A stretch of 64,000 nt of DNA from positions 134,524,714 through 134,588,713 of the forward strand of contig CM057460.1 of the NCBI GenBank assembly GCA_030035585.1, in the 5' to 3' direction. The DNA is from Dugong dugon (taxonomy: Eukaryota > Chordata > Mammalia > Sirenia > Dugongidae). Under the pieces are notes generated by a model. That model did no database searches. It saw only the letters and a program-made list of their open reading frames with translations, and had not been told where the DNA came from. The position numbers were made by a program, and so were the translations under genes. Shown here one piece after another: positions 1-11,694 of the stretch. How positions within the stretch are numbered: the first letter of the stretch is position 1; each line of letters starts with the position of its first letter.

Positions 1-210
1 ACCATACAGAGAACGCCAAGGAACCAGAAAGCTGAAGCTGAAGAGACAAGGACATTCCTCCAGAGCAAACAGAGAGAGAAAGCCTTCCCCTTGAGTCAGA
101 GCTCTGAATTTGGACTTCTAGCCTCCTCAACTGTGAGAAAATAAATTCCTCTTTGTTAAAACCATCCACCTGTGGTATTTCTGTTATAGCAGCACTAGAT
201 AACTAAGACA
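1..210 (+). mobile_element. MaLR-like LTR, 3' part, cut by window start
   Basis: This is the 3' portion of the LTR type also seen complete at 19545-20058. It has the same block order: 'ttcctccagagc', 'gagagaaagccttcc', 'gaatttggacttctagc', a polyadenylation signal AATAAA at 140-145, and the terminal 'gcactagataactaagaca' ending in CA at 210. The 5' part lies outside the window, so its target duplication cannot be tested. It is non-coding. Confidence 0.8.
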
Positions 211-885
211 CCCACACTTATCTCTCCATATTTTTTAGTCACGGTAGAAACCTCTGTTATTAAAATATTTCTTACAGATGGGCAATTCATATCATGCCTA
301 TAATAAATCTTTCCATTTTCCCCAGGACGCAAATGTGAGAAACATCAAAGAAATTCAATTATAAAAACCTATTTTCATTCAGTTAAGGACAGGAAAATTT
401 ATTATGGGTTGCTATTTGCCATGTTTCACATGAGCATAAATGAATTCAATTTCAATCAAACTATCAACTCCATCCTAATAGGTTTTGGCTGAACTAAACA
501 CAAGCATCTTGGCTTAAGAAGAAACAGCTCTTACAAATATGCTTAAGGAATGAAGATTTTATAAAAAGGCAAGAGATACTTTGACACAGAAATTTTGTTC
601 AGGACATATTTAAGCAGTATACATATGAGGTAGAACAATTATGATTTTCATGCGTGATTTTAAATTGTCCCACTTTAAATATCTAGTCTTATCTGAGAAA
701 GAAATGTGAAGAGATGCCCACCAACGCACTACTGGGCACCTATTTGTTTTTCAAAGACTTCTGCCCAGGTTTCTCTGCCTCAAGCTGCTGTGCTAGGAAT
801 CTTGGGGTGTGCCCAAGCATCTAGATGTCTAGGGGCCTTGCCTTCTTTGTAACATGGTGGATTGTATATGGGCCAGAGGTATTTC
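211..885. other. Unique AT-rich DNA, no feature seen
   Basis: I recognise no repeat family, coding potential or RNA structure here. Short open frames exist but lack any familiar motif. Confidence 0.5.
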
Positions 886-2582
886 TGTATTAGTCTCCTA
901 TGGCTGCTGTAACGGTGTATCACAAACTGAATGTCTTAAAACAACAGAAATTTATTGTCTCACAGTTCTGAAGGCTCATAATCTGAATTCAGGGTATCTG
1001 CTGAGCCATGTTCTCTCCAAATACTCCTGCGGAAGAGCCTTTATTGTCTCTCTCAGCTTCTGGTAGCCACAGGCTTTACTTGGCTTGCAGCTGAAGCATA
1101 ACTCTGCCACCACATGGCCATCTTCCCTCTGTCTCTCTGTGTCTTTTCTCCTCTTTTATAGGACACCACACAGATTGGATTAGGACCCACCCTACTCTAG
1201 TATGACCTCATGTTAACTTAGTTGCTAACATCTTCCGAGACCTTGTTTCCAAACAAGGTCACATTCATAGAAACCAGGGTTAGGACTTCAACATAAATTT
1301 TGTTGTTGTTGTGTTAGGTGCTGTCGAATCAGTTCCAACTCATAGTGACCACATGTACAACAGAAGGAAACATTGCCCCATCCTGCACCATCCTCATAAT
1401 CGTTATGCTTGAGCCAATTATTACAGCCACTGTGTCAATCCATCTTGTTGAGAGTCTTTCTCTTTTCTACTGACCCTCCACTCTACCAAGTATGATGTCC
1501 TTCTCCAGGGACAGGTCCCTCCTGATAACACATCCAAAGTATGCAAGACCAAGTCTCCCCATCCTCACTTCTAAGGAGCATTCTGGCTGTACTTCTTCCC
1601 AGACAGATTTGTTCGTTATTCTGACAGTCCCTGGTATATCCAGTACTCTTGGCCAACACCACAATTCAAAAGCATCAATTCTTCTTCAGTCTTCCTTATT
1701 CGTTGTCCAGCTTTCTCATACACATGAGGCAATTGAAAATATCATGTCTTGGGTCAGACACACCTTAGTCCTCATAATGACATCTTTGGTTTTTAACACT
1801 TTAAATAGGTCTTTTGCAGCAGACTTGCCTAATGCAATACGTCTTTGGATTTCTAGACTGCTGCATCCATGGATGTTGATTGTGGGTCCAAGTAAAATGA
1901 AATCCTTGACAATTTCAATATTTTCTCTGTTTATCAAGATCTTCCTTATTGGTCAAGTTGTGAGGATTTTTGTTTTCTTTATGGTGACGTGTAATCCATA
2001 CTGAAGGCTGTAGTCTATGATCTTCATCAGTAAGTGCTTCAAGTCCTCTTCACTTTCAGCAAGCAAAGTTGTGTCATCTACATATCACAGATTGTTAATG
2101 AGTCTTCCTCCAATCCTGATGCCCCATTCTTCTTCATACAGTCCACCTTCTCAGATTATTTGCTCAGCATACAGATTTAATAAGTATGATAAAAGGTTAC
2201 AACCCTGACACACATCTCTCCTGACTTTAAACCATGCAGTATTCCATTGTTCTGATCAAACTACTACCTCTTGGTCTATGTACAGGTTCTGCATGAGCAC
2301 AGTTAAGTGTTCTGGAATTCCCATTCTTTGCAATGTTATCCACAATCTTTTATGATCCACACAGTTGAATGCTTTTGCATAGAATATAAAACACAGGTAA
2401 GCATCTTTCTGGTATTCTCTGCTTTCAGCCAAGATCCATCTGACATCAGCAATAATATCCCTTGTTCCACATCCTCTTCTGAATCCAAATTGAATTTATG
2501 GCAGTTCCCCGTCGATGTACTGATGCAACTGCTTTTAAATTTGTCAGCAGATTTTACCTGTGTGTGATATTAATGACATTGT

Positions 2583-3056
2583 TCAATAATGTCCGCATTC
2601 TGTTAGATCACCTTTCTTTGGAATGGGCGAAAATATGGATATCTTCCAATCAGTTGGCAAGGCAGCTATTTTCCAAATTTCCTGGCATAGAGAAGTGAGC
2701 ACTTCCAGCACTGCATCTGTTTGTTGCAATATCTCAACTGGTATTCTGTCAATTTCTGAAGCCTTGTTTTTCACCAATGCCTTCCGTGCAGCTTGGACTT
2801 CTTCCGTCAGTATCATTGGTTCTTGATTATATGCTACCTCCTGAAATTGTTGACCATCAGTCAATTCTTTTTGGTACAGTGACTCTGTGTATTCTTTCCA
2901 TTTTCTTTTGATGCTTTCTGCATCATTCAATATTTTCCCTGTGGAATCCTTTGATACTACAACTCGAGGCTTGAATTTTTTCTTCAGTTCTTTCAGCTTG
3001 AGAAATGCCGAGTGTGTTCTTCCCTTTTGGTTTTCTAACTCCAGGTCTTTGCACAT
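2583..3056 (-). pseudogene. RTE reverse transcriptase N-terminal fragment
   Basis: A 157-residue open stretch within the RTE copy. It carries the linker helix region (LKELKKKFKP) and the start of the RT domain, with 'KNKASEIDRIPVEI' where better-preserved copies here read KNKAPGIDRIPVEM, followed by 'PIPKKGDLTEC'. The proline-to-serine change in the conserved KAPG motif, and stops on both sides, show decay. It is a fragment of an element gene, not a host gene. Confidence 0.85.
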
Positions 3057-3715
3057 GTCATTATAATACTTTGTTTTCTTGAGCCACCTTTTGAAATCTT
3101 CTGTTCAGCTCTTTGACTCCATCATTTCTTCCATTCACCTTAGCTACTCAACATTCAAGAGCAAGTTTCAGAGTCTCTTCTGACATCCATTTTAGTCTTT
3201 TCTTCCTTTCCTGTCTTTTTAATGACCTCTTGCTTCCTTCATGTATGATGTCCTTGATGTCATTCCACAACTCATCTGGTCTTCGGTCATTAGTGTTCAA
3301 TGCATAAAATCTATTCTTGAGATGGTCTCTAAGTTCAAGTGGGATATACTCAAGGTCATATTTTGGCTCTCAGGGAATTGCTCTAATTTTCTTCAGCTTC
3401 AACTGGAACTTGCATATGAGCAATTGATGGTCTGTTCCGAAGTCAGCCCCTGCCTTGTTCTGATTGATGATATTGAGCTTCTCCATCGTTCATTTCCACA
3501 TATGTAGTCTGTTTGATTCTTGTATATTCCATTTGGGGAGGTCCATGTGTATAGTCACCACTTATGTTGTTGAAAAAAGGTATTTGCAATGAAGAAGTCA
3601 TTGGTCTTACAAAATTCTATCATATGATCTCCAGCATCATTTCTATCACAAAGGCCATATTTTCCAACTACCAATCCTTCGTTTCCACCTTTCACATTCC
3701 AATCACTAGTGATTA

Positions 3716-3970
3716 TCAATGCATTTTGATTGCATGTATGATCAATTTCAGACTGCAGAAGTTGGTAAAAATCTTCAGTTTCTTCATCTTTGGCCTTATG
3801 GTTGGTGCATCAATTTGAATAGTCATATTAACTGATCTTCCTTGTAGGCGTATGTATGTTATCCTATAACTGACACCATTGTACTTCAGGACAGATCTTG
3901 AAATATTCTTTTTGATGATGAATGAGATGCCATTGCTTTTCAATTTATCCTTTCCAGCATAGTAGGCCAT
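3716..3970 (-). pseudogene. RTE APE-type endonuclease fragment
   Basis: An 84-residue open stretch matching the middle of the endonuclease of the fuller copy at 57248-57481. Shared blocks include NGISFII, 'YNGVSYRITYIRLQGR' and IQIDAPT (IQIYTPT in the fuller copy). The catalytic GDxN box and the C-terminal DH box are not in this open segment. It is a relic. Confidence 0.8.
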
Positions 3971-4299
3971 AGGTTGTCTGATTCAAAATGGCCAATATCA
4001 GTCCATTTCAGCTCACTAATGCCTAGGATATCGATCTTTATGTGGTCCATTTCAAAATGAAATGGAACATAAATTTTGAGGGGACACAATTCAATCCATA
4101 ACAACATCCTTTCTCTAAAAATCTTTTTCCCTGTACTTACTATTACAGGAGGAGCATGATAAAGTTTTTCTTTTTCTTTTATTTTATTTATCTATTATTT
4201 ATCATGAGATTTGAATAAAATGTAAACATGAAGCTGTTCCAATTGAACGGCAAGGCAGGGTATCACAGCACTCCTGATTCCCAGATAGCAAGGTAGGTC

Positions 4300-5290
4300 T
4301 CTAGCTGCAGGGGAGGGGGAATTGGTACAGCCCCTTGTAAAATAATTTGGCATTATTTTTATACCATTCAAACATTGCATGACCCATAAATTCTACCCCC
4401 AGGTATAGGCCATTGAAACCTAGTTTACTAAGAGCACCAAAAGGACTGTGTAAGAATCGTGTTAGCAGCACTATTTGTAGTAACAAAAATTGAAATCTCT
4501 CCAAACGTCTACCAACGGGAGAATGGATAAATAAATTGTGGTATTTTCACACAGTGGATTATTATAAAGCAGTAAAAATAAATGAATCAAATCTTCATAC
4601 AATAGTATTTTGAATATTAGAAACATAGTGGGGGGAAAACAAGTCACAAGAAACTATGTGTAAGAAAATGTACATACATACATGAGACATTGATGGTTCA
4701 ATAGTAGAATTCTCACCTTACATGCTGGAGACTCAGTTCAATTCCCGATTAATGCATCGCATGTGCAGCCACTACCATCTTTCAGTGCTTTCAGTGAAGG
4801 CTTCCATCTTGCCATAATGATGAATAGGTTTCATCGGAGCTTCCAGACTCAGACAGACTAGGAATAAAGGCCTGCTGATATACTTCTGAAAATGAGCAAA
4901 TGAAAACCCTATGGACTCTGATCCACAACTGATCATGGGGATGGCACAGGACAGGGCAGCATTTAGTTCCATTGTGCACAGGGTCACCATGAGTTGGGCG
5001 TCGAATCAGCGGCAGCTAACAAGAACAACAACGTACATACATGCATACACAAATATATCATGATAGTATTTTCATAAAGCTCAAAATCATGCAAAAATAA
5101 ATTTAAGATAGGAGTCGGCAATGGCGATGGGGATGTAAGTGGATTACCTAGGTAGTTACAATATTGTTATTACTTTTCAAGGTCTTCAGTTAAGTTACAG
5201 GTTCACTAGTGTTTATTCTTTTACTGTACTTCATTATTTGCATATATTCTTTTGTGTGTATTAAATGATAAAATATATAAAATTCAATTT
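4300..5290 (+). mobile_element. L1M-type 3' end fragment, interrupted by a SINE
   Basis: The sequence follows the usual ORF2-end/3' UTR order of old mammalian L1s. 'acagccccttgtaaaataatttggc' leads to 'ttctacccccaggtat' and 'gagaatggataaataaattg', then AT-rich 3' UTR. A composite SINE occupies 4685-5032. The right limit is set only by loss of recognisable similarity. Confidence 0.6.
4685..5032 (+). mobile_element. Composite SINE: tRNA-Gly-like head on RTE-derived body
   Basis: The head (4687-4756) aligns with tRNA-Gly over its whole length: 'ggttcaatagtagaattctc' is A-box-like and 'agttcaattcccg' matches the T-arm. The next part (about 4840-4915) matches the 5' UTR of the complete RTE at 56705 ('gagcttccagact.agacag'). 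The tail (about 4930-5032) matches the RTE 3' end and stops in an AAC-rich run. Near-identical 15-bp duplications flank it (GTACATACATACATG at 4670-4684; GTACATACATGCATA at 5033-5047). It is a non-autonomous element, presumably mobilised by RTE. Confidence 0.85.
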
Positions 5291-6567
5291 TTAAAAATCT
5301 TATTAAAATGAAGTCAGTGGACTTCGAACAGCAGATACACAGGCCTAATCCTGATAGATAATTTCTGAGCACCCAACAGTGAAGAGATGCATCAGTAGAT
5401 GTGATTACGATTCAACACACAGTACTATTTCAGAGTTTATCTGCAGGTCTTGCTTTAAATTTGTCAGTGTTATTTATTTACTTTTTCACATCTTTCATAA
5501 CTCATGAATGAACTTCTAAGGGACATTGATAAAACTTCCAAGAACTCCCTAAAATTGTCATGCTTAAAATATTCAATGGGCTTGTAAATATTCCCATTTG
5601 AGATACCTATAGCATGTTCTTCGTCTTTCTAAGAGCCCTGCATGCAGACTCACAGACTAAGGAGGCATTCATGATAATGTATCCTATGGTTTACATGCTG
5701 CTAAACTCCCACAGCAGGTCTCCTTTGAAAAATATTTTTTGTTTTCTTCTACCTCAAAATAGGGTTACTACAACCTGTCTTTATTTCTCCATCAGACAGG
5801 GAGTTTATAGAGGTCATATGTGTTCAGAGTTTTGAATCCTGGAAAAAAGCACTATTCAAAGTCATGAGGAATTGTAATAATGACCTCATCTCCACTCCTC
5901 CTCAGATATGTAGCTGAAAACATATAAACATTTAAAAGTAAAAAATGTATAAAAAACAAAATGGGGATTAGCAATGTTTAATTATTTTGTGGCTGATAAT
6001 ATAGTAGGGAAATGTTTTATTACTTTAGCCCAAAACACTGGAATTGTTTTCATTACATAACCCAAAAATGCCAAAAAGGAAAAGAAAGTCTTAAGGTCGT
6101 AGCTCAGAAAATGATCTTAAAGATCCTGATGGAGCCCTATTACTGAAGTTATTTTCACCCACTGATTAAGAAATGCCATTATGAGGGAAACTATCGGTTA
6201 TAAAACCATGGTAAAATATGTTGACCTAATGACTATTCCCCAAAGGTAAGCCAAAACGTTCCATGAGCTTTTATTGATTGTTGTTCCGATGTGCACCTCT
6301 GGGAACAAAACAGCAAAGAAATGTTTTGATCGGAGAAAGAGTGACCTTTTCTATGGAAGTTGAAATAACTAACTGAAAGGATAACAAAGGGGGAAAAAAA
6401 TCTTATTATTTGTAATCCATGGGGAAATGGCCATTTTTATACTTTTCTACAAATTCAGGGCTCTAGTAAAATTCTTGAGGCTAGATCTGCAATGCTGTGT
6501 TCCTGATTGGAGTAATGGTTTAATATCAGTATATAACCAAGGAAGGCACACACAGAAATGCTCAATG
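5291..6567. other. Unique DNA, no feature seen
   Basis: AT-rich sequence with no recognisable repeat, splice-flanked exon or conserved coding motif. Confidence 0.5.
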
Positions 6568-6602
6568 GTGTGAGTGTGTGTGTGTGCGTGTGTGTGTGTG
6601 TG
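6568..6602. repeat. (TG)n microsatellite
   Basis: A TG dinucleotide tract with single interruptions (tgagtg, tgcgtg). It explains the His/Thr-rich reading on the minus strand, which is not a gene. Confidence 0.95.
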
Positions 6603-6659
6603 CTTCTTTATCTGTGCATCAAACAGAAGTAGTGAACACATGGATAGTAACGAGAGCTG

Positions 6660-6870
6660 CCATCCAATACGTGCCCAGCAATGCTCTGTACTTGTACCTA
6701 CATCATGTCAATTCTCACACCAACACTCTGAAGTGAATATTATTATCCTCACTTTATAGCAGAGAAGTCTGTGGTCCAGAACATGTGAGTAACTCGTCCA
6801 AGGTCATTCAGTGAGTGTGTGGCAGAGTCTGAACTCTTAATCACATCAGCTGTTAACCACACCTCTATGT
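6660..6870 (-). mobile_element. MIR SINE, minus strand
   Basis: It follows the reverse-complemented MIR consensus: 'tattattatcctcactttata', then 'agtaactcgtccaaggtcat', 'gtggcagagtctgaactctt' and 'gttaaccac'. This is an ancient tRNA-derived SINE shared across mammals. It is diverged, and its ends are approximate. Confidence 0.8.
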
Positions 6871-7250
6871 TTAAATAAGCAGAGTTTCCAGCTTTGAGAA
6901 TTACAGGTTGCTGATGAGAAGATTTGCATCTTATCTTACAAAAGAAGTACCAGATTTGAATAATAACATGAACAATCACTGAATAGTTCCCTAAGGACAT
7001 AAGAACCAGTTTCTGCATTAAACCATTAGCAATAGTAAAAACAACAGAAAAGATAAGGACAAGGTTTGTCTCTCAGCATTTTGGTCCAAATCTGGCTTTT
7101 ATTTTTCCTTGTAGAGATTTTATCTTCTCTTAGGATAAGAATCATTTTCTTGATGGTAGCAGTTAACTCTATTTCTCAACAATTTCACTCAACAGTGCTC
7201 CATATTTGGGTCAATCAGATGTAGGAGGGCCAAAATATGACAAACAGCTC
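6871..7250. other. Unique DNA, no feature seen
   Basis: Nothing recognised between the MIR and the LTR. Confidence 0.45.
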
Positions 7251-7739
7251 TGTCTTTATCTAGTGCTGCTATATCAGAAACACCCCAAGTGGATGGCTTT
7301 AACAAACAGAAATTTGTTTTCTCACAGTTTAGGAGATTAGAAGTTCAAATTCAGGGCACCAGCTCTAGGCGAAGTCTTTCTCTCTGTCAGCTCTGAGGAA
7401 AATCCTTGTCTCTTTAGCTTATTTCCTGGTTCCCTGGAGATCTCCATGTGGCTTGGCATCTATCTTCCCCCATCTCTGCTTGCTAGATTGCTTGTTTAAT
7501 CTCTTTTATATCTCAAAAGAGATTGACCCAAGATACACCCTACACTGATCCTGCCTCATTAACGTAACAAAGACAACCCATCCACAAATGGGACTATAAC
7601 CACAGGCATAGAGGTTAGGATTTACAACATATAGGCAATTATATCAGATCACAAAATGGAGGACAATCACGCAATACTGGGAATCACGGCCTAGACAAGT
7701 TGACAAACATTTTTGGGGGACACAATGCAATCCATAACT
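7251..7739 (-). mobile_element. MaLR-like LTR, minus strand
   Basis: It begins TGTCTTTATCTAGTGCTGCT and contains 'aagtggatggctttaacaaa', 'gaaatttgttttctcacag' and 'tcacaaaatggaggacaatc'. It ends near 'gggacacaatgcaatcc' and 'ataact', with a degraded terminal CA. It is the same family, in the opposite orientation, as 19545-20058. No 5-bp target duplication is clear. Confidence 0.8.
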
Positions 7740-7905
7740 GAATAAGTTAGCCTTTCTGTACTTTAGTATTCTCATCAGTAAAATAGGAAAATAATACTCA
7801 CTACCTTATATGGTTATTGTGAAGATACACAATTTAATCTATACATAACACTCACTTTAATGCTGAATACATAGTAAGTGCTATGCAAATGCTATTATTA
7901 GTAGA
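7740..7905 (+). mobile_element. MIR SINE, 3' half
   Basis: Matches the MIR 3' region: 'tagtattctcatcagtaaaa', 'ggaaaataatactcactacc', 'atggttattgtgaagat' and 'aatacatagtaagtgctat'. It lies directly against the LTR, which may have inserted into it, but I could not find the 5' half on the other side. Confidence 0.75.
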
Positions 7906-8059
7906 CTATCTGAACATACTGTATTTGGAGAATAAGTGCCATAAATGGTAGAAACTGAGTTTTTCAGCAGGGTGGCAACTGCAAAGATACCTACACATAA
8001 AGTTTCTACTCCACTATGGTCTGTTAAAAGTAAACAAGGTCAGTAATAAAGAAAAATGT

Positions 8060-8082
8060 AAAAAAAAAAAAAAAAAAAAAAA
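8060..8082. repeat. Poly-A tract (23 A)
   Basis: An uninterrupted A run. No recognisable element immediately upstream explains it as a tail. Confidence 0.9.
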
Positions 8083-8185
8083 GTTTGCTTTTAGTATTAC
8101 CAGTTCTATGACCTTCTCCTCTATATTTTCCCTGTTCCTTTCTAAGAGGCCTGTATTTTCTGAGACTTCACAATAATAATATGTT

Positions 8186-8760
8186 TGTTCATCTACTCAA
8201 CCAATATTTATCGAGTATCTACTATGTGCAAAGCATACTCTAGTTTCCCGGAAGCAATGATGGTTAAAATAATAAAATCTTTGCTCTCACGGAAGTTAAT
8301 TCTAAGTGAGCATGAGGTGGAGAGAAGACAAATATGTAAATAAATAAATAAACAAGATAGTGACCAACTGTGATAAGTTATAAGAAGGAAATGATAGAAT
8401 GAAAAATAAGGGAAGGTGGGGAGGGCTACTTTAGTTGGGATACTACACAAGTTGTTCCAGGTAAGTAATATTTAAACTGAAATCTGAAGGAGGAAGATAC
8501 AGCCATTCAAAGACCTCAGGAAGCATCAAGTGCCGAGGCTGTTGGGCAAGAAATAGCTGATGCTTCAAGGAAACAGAAACACATCAAAGCGTGAATAGGC
8601 AAGATGAGACTGGAGAGAGGAGCAAAGGCCATTTCTCTAAGTTCCATGTAGTCCAGAGTAAAGAGTTTGGATACTGAGTTTTATTCTAAACCCAGTAAGA
8701 GGTCATTGGAGGGTTTTATGCTGGGAGGTGATGCAATATGCGTTACATTTTTTAAACACT
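8186..8760 (+). mobile_element. Ancient mammalian interspersed repeat, family unresolved
   Basis: The block order is typical of a widespread old mammalian repeat: 'caaccaatatttatcgagta', 'tctactatgtgcaaagcat', 'ttgctctcacggaagttaa', then 'ctgaaatctgaaggagg' and 'ggtcattggagggttttatg'. A short piece of the same family lies at 10086-10165. I cannot assign it firmly to L2 or another class from memory. Confidence 0.55.
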
Positions 8761-9619
8761 ATTCTTGCTCTTCTGTGAAGAATGACTAGATATCTAATTT
8801 CTTTTCAGTCTGAATGAGTTTCAATCTGAACATTACCTTTCCTGAGCATTTACATTTAAGTCTTAGTCTTTTGAATGGATTCCTGGCTTCAGCAAGCAAC
8901 TATAGACAGAAGTTTTACTCCTGAAATCACTACCTGGAAACAAAGAAAATGGAATTCTTCTTGGTCCCTTGATGGATAATGTCTTCCTCCCATAGCTAAT
9001 GCCCACTTCCCGGAGAGGAATGGTGTGGAAGTCTCCCAGTTTTGGCTCCCTGAGGCTCATTCCCAGAAGCTGCTGGAGGCACTAAAACATGTCTTAGAAT
9101 ATTATCTTCTTCAGGTGTGGTTCACAAATGGTAGATCATACTCCTGGAAACCAGCACCAATGACTACTCCCTTTAACCCAGACTGCCACCAGAACCTTTT
9201 AGTGTCCCTTCTTTCTTCTGCTCTATTATTGTCAAATGCTGACAGTTGTGAAACCATTTTCAAACTTTTCTCCTCCCCATTCCTTTGGCTTACACAATAG
9301 TCATTACACAGATTTCACTCTCCAGTCTCCAGCCATTTTAGCAATGTTGCTCACAACGCAAGGCAGAAAAATAAGCTATTCTCAGTTCATTCAAACTGAG
9401 GTATGGTAACACCCATCACCAGAAACTACTGCTCTGAGGAACATTTATTCTGTGTCATTTAAAGGAGGTAAATGTGAATGCTAACACAATTGTGCCTAAA
9501 AAAGGAGTTCTTTTCTGAATGAGGAGACTGTTATTTCCAATTGAGCTTCAGGAGGAAACACGAAGAGCAGTAAATGGAGAAGGGGACAGCAGTGGCCTGG
9601 GTAGCCAATGATACACAGG
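8761..9619. other. Unique DNA, no feature seen
   Basis: No recognisable repeat. A 91-residue open frame at 9025-9300 has no familiar motif and no exon-like context, so I do not call it. Confidence 0.45.
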
Positions 9620-9863
9620 ATAACAATAATACTAACCGACATTTACTGAGCATTTAATCTGTGCCGGGCACAATTATATACATTATTATTTTAGCACTCA
9701 CAATATCTGTGTTCTATTGCTCCTATTTCATAAATAAGGATCCCAAGGATAAGAAAGGTTAAGCAAGTTGCTCAAGTCACACAGCTAGTAACAAGAAGAG
9801 TCAAAGGTCAAACCCAGGCAATCTGTCTTTAAAGGTTGTGTTCTTAACCACTCCAATTCCTTT
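9620..9863 (-). mobile_element. MIR SINE, minus strand, well preserved
   Basis: Follows the reversed consensus almost end to end: 'tttactgagcatttaatctg', 'tgccgggcacaattatatac', 'gcaagttgctcaagtcacac', 'agctagtaacaag' and 'ttcttaaccactcc'. The last block is the tRNA-derived head. Confidence 0.85.
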
Positions 9864-10085
9864 TAAAATTACAAAGTTCTATACAAAATTAGATGGCACT
9901 CTTATTAAGAAATAAAGTTGAATGCTTTGTAGAAGTAGAAAACCTAGAAGAAATATCAAATGGATAAATATTTTAGACTAAGAACTATATCTTGTTTGAC
10001 TTTGCATCATCCTTTCTTAGTGTAAAACTTGTTGGATTTATTGCCCTGGCAGTACAGTTACAGCACACCAGCAATGCTTGTCCCA

Positions 10086-10165
10086 AGACCATCTAATATG
10101 ACTTCCGAGAGGAAGTAATACCTGAACTGAGTCTTAAAGGATATTTAGAATTTAGCCAGGCAAAG
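10086..10165 (+). mobile_element. Fragment of the same ancient repeat as 8186-8760
   Basis: 'cctgaactgagtcttaaagg' and 'tttagccaggcaaagtact' match a conserved inner block of that family. The fragment is short and the assignment tentative. Confidence 0.45.
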
Positions 10166-11690
10166 TACTTAGAAATTTAAGTTTTAGTGTCCAGGATTAG
10201 TACAAAACAGCATTTCTTTGTAAAATGGAAACTTAAGAAGTGAAAGGATAGGAATACGGTAACTCTCAATAACAAGTATCACACTATTCAACACAATCTG
10301 TCTCAAGAAGCATTCTTTGCTTTATGTAAATTCATATAGCTCTTGTGATCTTACCATTCTTTGGGCCAGGCAAGTTCAGTTAGTACTGTCCTTTCACACT
10401 TAAGAAAACCAACAACAATAAATAAATAAGTGATAGAGAATGTCTGCCAGTCTCATAGACTTGATAAGGTCTATTCCATGTTGGTTCCTGATTAAACAAG
10501 ATCTGCATTTTCCAGAGTCACATTATATTTGGCCCTACAGTAGCACCATGATAAAATCAAGTCTGTCTAGATTATAGAAGATCACAATTTTTTTAAGTCT
10601 CAGCACGTATTAATATAATAAATCTAGCTATCCACACAGATAAGATTGCATGCTGGCAAGATTCTCTTTTATTGTTATAATTATTATTATTATTTACCAA
10701 AATGGAACAATTGTTTTAAAATGTTTCTTTTTCGTAGATCTTTGGAGACATCAGAGATATGTACTTGTACGTTAAAAGAGATTGCAGTTTTGCTCTGTCG
10801 TCAAGAAGACAGCTGTGCACTTTATTTCACTAGATATTTTCTAAAGCACACTCACGCGGCATCAGTCTTTTGGCTGTTGCGTTGCTTTAAAGACGTTCAT
10901 TGCTTCTGGCTTCTTAGGCAGCCACTTAAGCGAGTACGTGGGAAAGCAACCTTTGAAAAGTTGTAAAGGTCTATGAGTCGTATTTCAAAGTGCCAAAACC
11001 AAGGTGCCAAAAATACTTAATAAAACAATTATTGTGCCAAGAATACACATAAATTAAATTTAAGTTGCAGAGTAACTCAGCAAGACACTTAAAGTAAAGT
11101 TTCCAGTGGCTCATGGGTCTCAGATAACAGGCAGGCAGTAATGTGAGATTAGACATATTTTCTTTTCTACTTTTCTGCTCAACATCACTCTTTTATGAGT
11201 CCAGTACATATTTGAAGGTATAAAAAATTTGGTGATAATAAAATAAAATTAGTTGTGTGGGAACCACATTGGCTTTTGTTATGCAAAACAAAACATCAGT
11301 AGAAGACAAAATATCCCTCAGGAGCTGCATGCCAGTAAGCTAGCGTGACTACTATTGCCACCTCAGCCAGCCAGCTGTGAGAGGAGACCAGGCCCTCATG
11401 TAAGCAGTTATGCTCAGGGTTCATGGTCTTTCCTTGGAAGGCCTCTACCTGATTCAGGTCTGTCCTGACTGCTGCATATCCAGTCGTAGGAAGGCAGCCA
11501 AGCAGGTAACATCAACACTCTTAAAGTTGATGCCAATCGACAAGTCTCCCAATAACCCTGCCACTATTCTCAGCTCTCAGCTTTCAGCTCTCAGCTACAT
11601 GGAGACTTCTGGTGAGTTGCAAACTGAAAGGATTTAGCCCTTTTGAATTTGATCACTAACTCAAGATTTTAATCCCCAGTTTATCAGTGC
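10166..11690. other. Unique DNA with (ATT)n and a patch of retained CpG
   Basis: It holds an (ATT)n run at about 10677-10698. Around 10850-10945 CpG dinucleotides cluster in otherwise CpG-poor DNA (cacgcggc, gttgcg, gacg, gcgagtacgtg). A 106-residue open frame at 10646-10966 overlaps it but shows no domain or splice context. Nothing else was recognised. Confidence 0.45.
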
Positions 11691-11694
11691 TTTT

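Larger units (their letters stand above)
1303..4065 (-). mobile_element. RTE/BovB-clade LINE, 5'-truncated, inserted in an LTR
   Basis: This minus-strand non-LTR retrotransposon has its 3' end at the left, with a (TTG)n run at 1301-1312, i.e. an (AAC)n tail. It is flanked by the perfect 13-bp duplication AACATAAATTTTG (1290-1302 and 4066-4078). Reading leftward it holds part of an APE-type endonuclease (about 3500-3970), a linker and reverse transcriptase (about 1940-3060) and the C-terminal domain (about 1470-1940). The RT active-site box is complementary to 2073-2084 and reads YVDD. Frameshifts and stops break every domain, so it is inactive. Confidence 0.9.
886..4103 (-). mobile_element. 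MLT1/MaLR-type LTR, split by an RTE insertion
   Basis: The minus-strand LTR begins on the plus strand as TGTATTAGTCTCC at 886. It runs to 1302 through typical MaLR blocks ('cagaaatttattgtctcacag', 'ttggattaggacccaccct', 'gttaggacttcaacat'). It resumes at 4079 with 'aggggacacaattcaatcc' and ends in ATAACA at 4103. The two halves join only if the RTE at 1303-4065 is removed; a 13-bp duplication marks the break. The ends are TG...CA. Flanking 5-bp sites (atttc/acatc) match poorly, consistent with old age. Confidence 0.8.

Noticed and set aside
4687..4756. tRNA-Gly gene
   Set aside because: The head aligns with tRNA-Gly, but the T-arm/B box is mutated (agttcaattcc) and acceptor pairing is lost. 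It is fused to an RTE-derived body with target duplications, so it is a SINE head.
10646..10966. 106-residue host protein
   Set aside because: No motif, no splice sites in a sensible arrangement, and an AT-repeat at its start. Best explained as a chance frame.
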